From NCBI RefSeq assembly GCF_000213175.1, contig NW_009799179.1, positions 3,971,953 through 4,035,952 on the forward strand: 64,000 nt of DNA, written 5' to 3'. The notes under the pieces were generated by a model. That model was not told the origin of the DNA and did no database searches. It was given only the letters and a program-made list of their open reading frames with translations. Source of the stretch: Neurospora tetrasperma FGSC 2508 (Eukaryota; Ascomycota; Sordariomycetes; Sordariales; Sordariaceae). Both the position numbers and the translations under genes were made by a program. Below are positions 34,329-42,921 of the stretch, in pieces; position 1 is the first letter of the stretch, and each line of letters begins with the position of its first letter.

Positions 34329-36349
34329 GGTGACTGTGAACAATGATGATTGAGGTCAACAAACCGAGCTCGAACTGCCCGGGAGGCGCACAATATTAAT
34401 AAGTGTTTAGAGTACGCTACACAACAGTCCAAGAAACAAGCTCCTCGTATCGGCTTCTGGGGTCGCCAACCCCGAATTCCACAAAGTCTATCACCTCGCG
34501 CACCGAACAAGGACCGACTATTCGACATGAGCTCCCCTCAACCCGCAGCACATACTTCATACTCGGTAATTCAGTTGAGATAATTCGTCGATCGGACCTC
34601 CAAAGTCCGCAAGAGTTGATCGGTTCTACCTGCCGCCCCGCAAGTCGCTACGCATAGGCAGATCTTCGTCGTACCTCGTCATCTCGGATATCAACTAACC
34701 ATTGATCCAAAGCATCGGCTACCTCTACGTATGGATCTTCTGGCCAGAGCTGAAAGTGAAACTCACTACTAATTCAAAGAACATCATCCCTTTAACGGTG
34801 AAAATTGACCATTTTGTGCCAAGACTTTGGCGACTTGCAGTACTTAGCGACTTTGTTGATGCGGCCAAGCAGCGCTAGCCAGCAAGTTCTGGAAGAATAT
34901 TGGTTGATTTGACCCCTGATCTCTCCACTTTAGGTCGCATTTTTCCTGCAGTGACAAAAGTGCTGCAAATGTTGGGAAAATCGAGGTAGCTGCATGGGTA
35001 CAGCTGTAGCTGTGGATAAAATACGGCCAACCGATTGGCCACTTTTGGTCTTGGCACAAAATGGTCAATTTTCACCGTTAAAGGGATAGGGCGGTTCAGT
35101 TCCGGACCTTGCAGAAGTCGATCTTGACTGGGCATAGGTGCTTCTGCAGTAAGCAAACCTTTCAAGGCACCAACCAGCTCTCTGTCGATCGTGTCAAGAT
35201 GGATCCTCTTGTACCCACGAGAGGTTCATCGGGATTACCATCTTCGTCAAGGTATGCATATCTGGTGGATTTCTTATGCAACCCCCCCGCGTTGTCTGGG
35301 GAACGACAAGAGGATTTTCGATAACTTCGAGATCCACCTTTTTTTGCACAGAAATGGATCTGGGATCTACACCCGGCATCCACTGTCACTGGCCGGATAA
35401 CGATAGACGTCGACGATCCCCCTACCCAAAAAGAAAGCACTGGGGCTCGTGAACTATAGACCCAGGTACATAATCGATAGCTCACATCTAGAGGTAACTA
35501 GCCATGTGCAGTCGAACACATCTTGGAGCACAATACAAAAGAGGCCCACCTCAAGTAAGGACGTGGACGTCTTTGCACCCAGCAACATGAACTCAGCTCA
35601 ACTCCTTGCGCATATCAGAGACGCCGATCGCGCGATTTCAAGGAACCTTCACCTTCACCCGCATATGCACCTCCACGTCAAGACAAGCGCGCCGTGATGG
35701 TAGCCCACGGTTCAGCTGAACTGAGGGGTCCAGGGGTCCAAAGGTGGACTTTATGTTGATCGCGGGTTATTTTTCTTGTCGATCGTGGACCGGCTGAAAA
35801 CCCGAGTTTGGAAGACTCCACGGATTTGCGAGAGCTGAAGAGTCCCGCACGGCGAATGTGACTTGGAAGTTGCTACCACGCTGTTGCTTTAATGTTTACT
35901 AGCGAAGAAAACGCTGCATCTCAAGCCCCGGCACTGCGTCAGGTCTGTCCATGATTCCAAGGATGCCGTCGATATATCGCATGCCGAAGTGAGTCTACGT
36001 ATGTATCCAACCTCCACATCGACTGAGTGGAGAGTTTCCTCATCCCGGGCTCCAGTCGTGCTCAACCTCACCTCAATGAGATGACGATTTTGCTTTGCCA
36101 CTTGGAATATCCTGTTATGCTAGCCTATTGGGCCACTCTTCGTCACTGGCATGCTGATAATCTCTAGATCATAGGTTGACGGACGAGCGGGGGTGCGGTC
36201 TGCTGGGCGGATACTCCGTACTGCTGTTTTCTGTTCTTATATTCGCGCTCTTCCATCCGTTAGGGACATTTCCTAGACCAGCGGGACTTCCACATCACAC
36301 TTTCTTCCTCCTCTTCTCATTCCCCATTCACTTCAACCGGACCGCCGTA
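34329..36349. other. Divergent region between DyP peroxidase and galactose oxidase
   Basis: Should contain both promoters. It is interrupted by an inverted-repeat element at 34786-35087. A pyrimidine-rich stretch at about 36295-36340 just before the galactose oxidase start fits a leader. No TATA box is obvious, and no additional gene is supported. Confidence 0.5.
34786..35087. mobile_element. MITE-like element with 40 bp inverted repeats
   Basis: A 302 bp unit. The left end (34786-34825) starts ATCCCTTTAACGGTGAAAAT and runs to GCCAAGAC. The right end (35048-35087) is its exact reverse complement. Interior non-coding. A target duplication is not clear; AT or a 2-4 bp motif is possible. The ends are unlike those of the other two small elements here. 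It is inserted in the intergenic space of the DyP/galactose oxidase pair, so it could influence either promoter. Confidence 0.8.
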
Positions 36350-38565
36350 ATGAAGTTGCAATGGGCTGGGCTCCTCCTCTGAGCCTCCCTCGAAGGCGTG
36401 AATGCTATGGGCACTTACTTGCTCGAAGCAATGAACCAAGAACGCGTTTCTGGCTATGGCCCTGTCGACGAGCCGTCTTGGGTACCAACTTTCCTCGATG
36501 AATCGCCTCCTCACAAAGGTCATCGCATTTCCCGGGAAGACTGGACCTTGACATGCAGCAGCGAGGACAGCGACTATCCGTGTCAGAATGCCATCGACGG
36601 CTCCAACACCACTTCCTGGCGAAGCGGCCCTATCAGCCATCTCAAGAGCCACATCAGCATCACAGTTGACCTCAAGAACCACTACTCAGTCAGCGCCCTG
36701 GTCATCCTGCCGCCGATTGACACTGGGAAGGATGGGTTGATCACTCACCACGAGATCTGGGTCAGTATGGACAACAAGAACTGGGAGGGTCCCATCGCCT
36801 ATGGCATGTGGCCCAACTCCAACAGACAGCGCCTGTCTGCTTTCGAGCCCACATCTGCCCGATACGTGAAGCTCACTGCCAACGCTGAAGCCACCGAGTC
36901 CTCATGGATTGGCATCTCCGAACTGAACCTCTACGCCACTCTGTATACCATCCCTCGGGACCCCAAGAATGGTCTCTGGGGACCGACCATTGACTTCCCT
37001 GTCGTGCCTGTTGCTGGGGCTCAGGAGAAGTCTGGTAACATCGTCCTTTGGTCATCCTGGGCCTCGGATCAGTTCCACTCCACACCGGGTGGTCAAACTG
37101 CAATGGCCCGTTGGAACCCCATCACCAAAGAGGTTTCCAAGCGTATTGTCACCAACACCCAGCACGACATGTTCTGCCCCGGAATTTCCATCGATGGTAC
37201 CGGCATGATGGTTGTGACTGGCGGCAATGACGCCTCCCCGACCAGTCTCTACGATGGTGAACTGGATAAGTGGATCAAGGGTCCTGATATGCACCTCCGT
37301 CGTGGGTATCAGGCTTCCACTACCCTCGCCGATGGACGGGTTTTCGTCATTGGTGGCTCTTGGGCTGGAGGCTCCAACATCGCCAAAGATGGAGAGATCT
37401 ATGACCCTGCCACCAGGAACTGGACCATGTTGCCCGGTGCCAAAGTCAAGCCGATGCTGACGGATGACATGGAGGGGCCATGGAGAGCCGACAACCACGG
37501 CTGGCTCTTCGGGTGGAAGAAGAACAGCGTCTTCCAGGCCGGTCCTAGCAAAGCTATGAACTGGTACTACGTGGAAGGAGACGGCAACTTCACGGGAGCC
37601 GGAGAGCGTGGCGAGGACGATGATTCCATGTCTGGCAACGCTGTCATGTTCGATGCTGTGAATGGTAAGATCCTCACCATCGGAGGTTCGCCTGACTACG
37701 ACAAGTCCTGGGCTACCAGCAACGCACATGTCATCACTCTGGGCGAACCAGGCCAAAACCCAGACGTGCGGGCTGCCGGCCAGGGGGGAAAGATGCACTC
37801 CGAGCGCGTCTTCCACACCTCCGTCGTCCTCCCAGATGGCAAGGTCTTCATTGCCGGAGGCCAGACTTTCGGTATCGCTTTCAACGAGGAGAACGTGCAG
37901 TTCGTGCCCGAGTTGTACGATCCAGAGACAAACACTTTCACCGAGCTCTCCCAGAACAACGTCGTCCGCGTCTACCATACCCTCTCAATCCTGCTGCCCG
38001 ACGGCCGAATCTTGAACGGCGGCGGCGGTCTCTGCGGCAACTGCTCCGCCAACCACTACGACGCCCAGATCTTCACGCCGCCCTATCTCCTGACAGAGAA
38101 CGGTGAAGAACGATCTCGTCCCGAGATCACCACCGAACTGCCCGATACCATCGAAGTCGGAGGGAAACTGAAATTCCACACCAACCGCCGCATCGCATCT
38201 GCCTCCTTGGTCCGCCTCGGCAGCGCTACCCACACCGTCAACACCGACCAGCGTCGTGTTCCTCTCCATTTCAGGAGGCGTATGCCGGTGTTCGGTCGCT
38301 ACCATGTGCACATCCCCAATGACCTCGGCATCGTCATCCCTGGGTACTGGATGCTGTTTGTCATGGACGAGGCGGGCACACCCAGCATTGCGAAGACAAT
38401 CATGATCACTTCCAACGTGAAGACAATTGGAGGAGCGAGCGATGAGCAGACGCAATGTGAGCATGGATTCCTTCCTGAGTGTGAATATTTGCCTAGTTGG
38501 AAGCTAACACTGAGTGCGCAGATCCCTCGTCGCGGATGAGGTTTCAAATTGAGTTGGCGAAATGA
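36350..38565 (+). CDS. Galactose oxidase (AA5 copper radical oxidase) with F5/8C domain; signal peptide interrupted by TGA
   Basis: Copper enzyme oxidising primary alcohols such as galactose C6 to aldehydes and releasing hydrogen peroxide. An N-terminal discoidin/F5-8C (CBM32-like) domain (about residues 35-160) precedes a kelch-propeller catalytic domain and a C-terminal Ig-like domain. Active-site residues, numbered from ATG 36407, are all present: Cys257 (HDMFCPG) and Tyr301 (RRGYQAS) of the Cys-Tyr cofactor, Trp in GGSWAGG, Tyr523-His524 (VRVYHT) and His609 (ATHTVNTDQRR). The natural start at 36350 would encode a signal peptide (MKLQWAGLLL...ASLEGVNA), but TGA at 36380-36382 interrupts it. 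The first usable ATG after it is 36407, which would give a leaderless 697-residue protein. A 65 bp terminal intron (38457-38521, donor GTGAGC, acceptor GCGCAG) is likely, moving the stop from 38539 to 38565. Confidence 0.88.
36380..36382 (+). other. In-frame TGA inside the predicted signal peptide
   Basis: Codon 11 counted from the ATG at 36350. Hydrophobic WAGLLL precedes it and ASLEGVNA, a good signal-peptidase site, follows in the same frame. No GT donor lies between the ATG and the stop that would allow it to be spliced out. Confidence 0.8.
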
Positions 38566-40114
38566 TTGTTCTGTGGTGTGAGATGACGAGATATGAAGAA
38601 GTTTACAGAGGCCTGTGCATGATTCTCGACATGCGAGTGACTGTGCGATGCGCTGGCTGTAGAGGCCTCAACACTTTGGCCAGGAACGGATTGGAAGTCA
38701 ACCTCCATCTCCTGGTCGTATCCAGCGTGCTGGTTGCTGGTGACTTGTTGGGTCGCTTGGGCGTCCTCGATGGGACTTGATTGTTGAGCGGTGGTGCTCC
38801 GCCGCGGTCTTTTATGATGAATGAGATATGTAACGGATAAAATGTTAGTTGTAGGGACTATAGAAGGATATGCGTTTGTGTTGTTGTTCATTTTGGTCAA
38901 TGATGTGTGTGATGTTTTTTAAAGGAAGAATGTGGGGGCCCGTGTCAGCATCCCCGCCCTCTGGTACAGTAGATACCCTAGTAAATGCAACTAATCCAGG
39001 CTCTTTGGAGAGGATCGGGAAAAGTTGCATTTACTAGACATTTTGCATTTAATAGGGTCCCAATCACATACAAATAGGTGAATCCAGGCCGCCAGGCCAG
39101 TTGCATTTACTATGTACCTTGGTATGGACTTGCATTTTCTGGGGGTTGCATCTACTAGGGCATCTTCTGTACGTGTATAGGGCTTGGCTCGAAGCGAGGC
39201 TGGAAGCCTTGATATCAAAATAAACGATACCGAAGTGAACCGTCTGGTTGCCTTTTTGGCATGTCCTCCATTTCAGCATCAAAGCTGCATTTGATCCTTG
39301 AAAGACGAAATGTTGGTGTGGCATGCTAACATCAGGCCTGATGTAAAGGACGTCGCCAACCCAACTAAGAGAAGATAGGTAATGTGTTGCGCCTTTCTGG
39401 GGCAGTGAAATAAGCTTTTGATAGCCGCCATTGTCTGGCTTTGGCGAGCATTGGCAGTGAAAATAAGCCTGACTGGTAGTTGGGTAGGTGACGACCAGCG
39501 AATCCCAAGTATTGTATATCTCTTCTTTATTTTTATTTTTTATTTTATTTTTTAAGGTGTGGTGCAATCTTGCTTTGTAGTTTCTGTCTCTCTTTCATCT
39601 GCTAATCCTGACCGTCTTTTGCTTCTTGGTCCCTGTTGTTGAACCAGGAGTGGTGGAGTGGATGATGTGGGTGATGAGATCTGGGTTTCTGGTATGCTTT
39701 TATCAAAAGATACAGGTACCGCTGCATACTTGGCTATGGGACCGGTATAAACAACCGCTACCGAAATAAACATAGAACGCCGGCCCAGACAGGATGAGTA
39801 TGACTAGACAAAAAGAATTTCAACCTGACAGAAAAGCACAAAGGTGACGTAATGAATATAGGTCTTTTGGCCCATCGATCCATCTAGCTTGCTGTGGACT
39901 GACTGACTGACTTTTCGAAGAAAACTTGAACCCTCCACAGCGAAGTCAGGAAGCAAATCGTAGTAGAAAGAAAGGATGTCCGGCAAATTAGGAAGAAGGC
40001 GATAATAATGAAAGGACCGAAGAAAAGAAGACAACCCAATACCACAGCGTTTTCCAACTTCCTTTGTGATCTTTCCTGCCAAGTTTCCTTCTCGCGACAC
40101 TCGTCGTTGTCCTC
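38566..40114. other. Convergent intergenic region between galactose oxidase and SPT8
   Basis: Contains a small transposon-like element (38967-39169). A 118-codon minus-strand frame (38900-38544) of Gln/Ser/Thr/His-rich composition overlaps the galactose oxidase 3' end and is not supported as a gene. A T-rich run occurs at about 39528-39555. Confidence 0.45.
38967..39169. mobile_element. Pogo/Fot-like MITE with internal TTGCATTTACTA repeats
   Basis: A 203 bp unit flanked by TA (38965-38966 and 39170-39171). The left end reads CAGTAGATACCCTAGTAAAT and the inverse of the right end reads CAGAAGATGCCCTAGTAGAT, a 25 bp imperfect inverted repeat with the CAG...CTG ends of pogo-like elements. The core motif TTGCATTTACTA (with variants) occurs about six times, near 38980 (inverted), 39025, 39045, 39100, 39131 and 39147. 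Mismatches between the ends include C/T differences, compatible with age or light RIP. Confidence 0.75.
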
Positions 40115-42196
40115 TTACTTCACCGGTGAAATCTCGTACCCAATTAACACCTCCGTCGACGTACCATCCCACCCCCTGGTCCCTGCCGCCGAGATCATGA
40201 TCCTGCTCGTGGGATCGATATACAGACTTGAAATGACGCCCGCCTTAGGGGGACCGGGGACAACCACAAAAGGTACTTTGGAATGCTTCGTCGCTTGCGT
40301 CTCGCCCTGCAAGTCCCACAACCGCAAAATGTCGTGCGACGCGCAGATAATATGTCGCCCGTTGGCCATGGGCCGCACGCAACTGACGGCTCCGCTGCCG
40401 TTGGGAAATTTCAGGGTGCGCTCGGGCTGCCATCCGCCGCGCGCCTTGTGGATACTGAATTCTTCGACCGTGCCGTTGCGTCGGCCGGCATAGATCCAGT
40501 TGCCATCGACGGACCAGCAGGCGCCCATGCACCAGGGCGGGACGCCGCGCCGGTTGCCGATACGGGCGACGGGGTCGGGGACCCGTCGGTCCCAGATGCG
40601 GATGGTGCCGTCAATGGAGGCGGCCATGAAGATGTTGGGGGCCGTTTGGGTGTCGTCGTTTTGCGGGGCGGGAGGAGGGGCTGTGTTGACAACCATGCTG
40701 GGGGAGGCTGGGGCGATGGGTTCAAAGGGGATGGGTTCGTGGTCAGTTGGGGGGATGGGGTTCTGGTCTTGTGGTGGTTGTTGTTCTTGTTGTTGCTGGG
40801 TTTGTTGCTCGGGGTTTGCGGCTGGTTGGTGTCCGAAGTCTGACATAGTGTGACTAGAGTCGCCGTTAAATATGTCCATGTTGATGGTCCCGTTCTCGGC
40901 TGGCTCGATGGCATCGGGCCCGGGTCCTTGAGCAGCGTTCGTGTCCATTATTGTGTCGGTGTGCCCTTGGTTTTTCTGCTCCTCCTCGAGTTCCATGCCC
41001 ATAGCTCTGGAAAACTCATTGTCGTCGTCATCATCCCCAAAGGCATTCCCACCGCCTATTGTCTCGTTGTCCCCGAAGAGTGACCCTGCGGGACTACCGA
41101 ACAGTGACTCATGTTCTGGTGACGGGACATCATTCACGGCACCGTCGTTCGCATTGGATTGCCCCGTCGTATCCATATCGCCATGCGCGCCATTAGAGAA
41201 AAAGCTGTTCAAAACTGGCTTCGAGTTGTTACTCTCGAAAGTGTCCGTGATAATCTCGGGATCGCTCGCTTCGGCTGGGATCGGGGCACCCGAGGTCGGT
41301 CGTAACTCAATGGCCGATATCTGTCCACCGCTGCCCTCGAACCGCCGTATAACCGAGCCATCGTTGAGGTCCCAGTCCAGCACCGTCTTGTCCCAACTTC
41401 CACTCAGCACACTCTTCTCATCAGGCGCCAGTTGTAACACGCTAACAGCATTAGTGTGCCCGTTCGTCCGCAGGCAGTGTATCCTCTTTCCCTCGTCGTG
41501 CCTCACGCTCTGTAGGTTGATGCCACCGCTTTCTAGACCACTCAGAGCCCACAAGGCCTGACGGTGCACCGCTAGACTGTATACCGGAGACAGAATCCTA
41601 TCGTCATCTCTAGTGTTCTGTCCTGTCCACTCCTGGTTGTCCCAATAGCTCATGAGCACTCCCGACTTGACAACACTGTCAACAAACGGGTGCTTCTGGG
41701 CGACGGTGAGTTGTTGCTTGCCATTGATTGTGGCTATGCCGTCAAACTTTCGAATGTAGCCGTCGGATCCGCCCGTCAACCAGTAGCGCATGTCGGGGGT
41801 GACGGCTATGGCATTGATGCTGGTGGCTTGTGGGGCAGCCATGGTAGGAACGATGTCGTAGGTGGAAGCCGTAATGTACTCTGGTCTTATCGTTGGTCGC
41901 CATTTTGCCCCTGATCCTGAGCCTGAAGGTGTCGCGGAGACGCGTCTAGCTGTCTGGGACGTGGTTTGGTCGGCGGCGTTTGGGTCGTGGGCGTTTTGTG
42001 CTTGGGATTCGTCGAAGGGTTCTGCTTCCGGTTCGGGTTCTGGGTCTCGCTCGGGCTCGTATTGGTCTTCTTGTTCTTCCTCTTCGTCTTCATTAAAGTC
42101 TTCGCCGTAGGTGTCGTTCTCGGCATCATCAGCGTCCTCCATGAGCTCGTCCTGCTCGTTGTCGGAGCTTCCGTATTCTCGATCGTCTTCGTCCAT
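40115..42196 (-). CDS. SPT8: SAGA complex subunit Spt8 (WD40)
   Basis: Single-exon protein of 693 residues. Spt8 is the SAGA subunit that contacts TATA-binding protein and modulates its delivery to promoters. The N-terminus (about 1-70) is extremely acidic (DEDDREYGSSDNEQDELMED), as in fungal Spt8. After a Ser/Thr linker comes YDIVPTMAAPQATSINAIAV with the first WD repeat (YWLTGGSDGYIRKFDGIATI), then TVAQKHPFVDSVVKSGVLMS, highly characteristic of Spt8. WD repeats continue (VLSGSWDKTVLDWDL). A long acidic, Asn/Gln/Pro-rich insert (about 330-515) follows, then the last repeats (ASIDGTIRIWDRR, IYAGRRNGTVEEFSI, CASHDILRLWDLQG). The C-terminus VLIGYEISPVK is conserved. The ATG at 42196 opens directly into the acidic region. 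Confidence 0.92.
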   Translation of the reverse strand: MDEDDREYGSSDNEQDELMEDADDAENDTYGEDFNEDEEEEQEDQYEPERDPEPEPEAEPFDESQAQNAHDPNAADQTTSQTARRVSATPSGSGSGAKWRPTIRPEYITASTYDIVPTMAAPQATSINAIAVTPDMRYWLTGGSDGYIRKFDGIATINGKQQLTVAQKHPFVDSVVKSGVLMSYWDNQEWTGQNTRDDDRILSPVYSLAVHRQALWALSGLESGGINLQSVRHDEGKRIHCLRTNGHTNAVSVLQLAPDEKSVLSGSWDKTVLDWDLNDGSVIRRFEGSGGQISAIELRPTSGAPIPAEASDPEIITDTFESNNSKPVLNSFFSNGAHGDMDTTGQSNANDGAVNDVPSPEHESLFGSPAGSLFGDNETIGGGNAFGDDDDDNEFSRAMGMELEEEQKNQGHTDTIMDTNAAQGPGPDAIEPAENGTINMDIFNGDSSHTMSDFGHQPAANPEQQTQQQQEQQPPQDQNPIPPTDHEPIPFEPIAPASPSMVVNTAPPPAPQNDDTQTAPNIFMAASIDGTIRIWDRRVPDPVARIGNRRGVPPWCMGACWSVDGNWIYAGRRNGTVEEFSIHKARGGWQPERTLKFPNGSGAVSCVRPMANGRHIICASHDILRLWDLQGETQATKHSKVPFVVVPGPPKAGVISSLYIDPTSRIMISAAGTRGWDGTSTEVLIGYEISPVK

Positions 42197-42921
42197 TGTC
42201 CGTGTTGGTAGTGGTTTTGTAGAGGAGTTCGACTATACACGTAGTTATGCCAGGCATATAAGGGGATGGTATTCGATATCGTGTGACTGCTGTACCCAAG
42301 AGAAGAAAGTGGGAAAGTTGTGGGGGAAAGCAAAGAGATGACAACGGGAGGAAGACGTTTCCAGTCCTGAAGGTTCCCGAATCGAAGCTACACTGCATGC
42401 AACTGCGGCAGGCATTGATAAGGTCCAACCTCGATGTTAAGCTTTAGCGGATCAGCAAGCCGGAACGCTAACACCCCGCATCCCCCACCGTTTGCCACAA
42501 CGGGGGCAGGTCCTTGAGCTGTTGGCGGTTCATTGTACCTGGTTTTTGGCGGGCATGCAGGGACCATTGTCCAATTACATGCAGGGTCATCAAGGTGCTT
42601 TCCATGTCAACCTCCTGGAATCAGTTCAAGGTATCTTGCTGGCTAACATAATGCAAATAGGTAGAACGACGACAAATACGGAAATGAAGACGAGGCGGCA
42701 AGAGAAATGACAAAGAAATCCAACATGGATCGCGATACACCCAAAAGCAATCGAACCCCGAGCAAACAATGCAAACGTAGCGAACCCGAATCCTAGAAAC
42801 AAATGAGGGCCTTATCCAACTCTGCCCCGGGTATGTATACTTCTCTTCTCTTCTCTTTTCTCTTCTCTTCTCTTCCGAGTATGACTGGGCCTAGCCGTTG
42901 CCTGGCCTCCGTTATCCAGAC
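42197..42921. other. Upstream region of SPT8 / downstream of the MFS gene
   Basis: About 725 bp holding the SPT8 promoter and the MFS 3' region. Includes a TTCTC pentanucleotide run at 42838-42878. No gene seen. Confidence 0.5.
42838..42878. repeat. TTCTC pentanucleotide microsatellite
   Basis: About eight TTCTC/TTTTCTC units in the 3' flank of the MFS transporter gene. Confidence 0.85.

Noticed and set aside
36398-36400. GTG as the start of the galactose oxidase frame
   Set aside because: It is the Val of the signal-peptide end GVNA; nuclear fungal genes rarely start at GTG, and ATG codons lie at 36350 and 36407.
37052-37978. 308-codon open frame antisense to the galactose oxidase
   Set aside because: Mirror of a strongly codon-biased gene; no independent motif.
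38544-38900. 118-codon minus-strand frame overlapping the galactose oxidase 3' end
   Set aside because: Low-complexity Gln/Ser/His composition and overlap with the likely last exon; no supporting motif.
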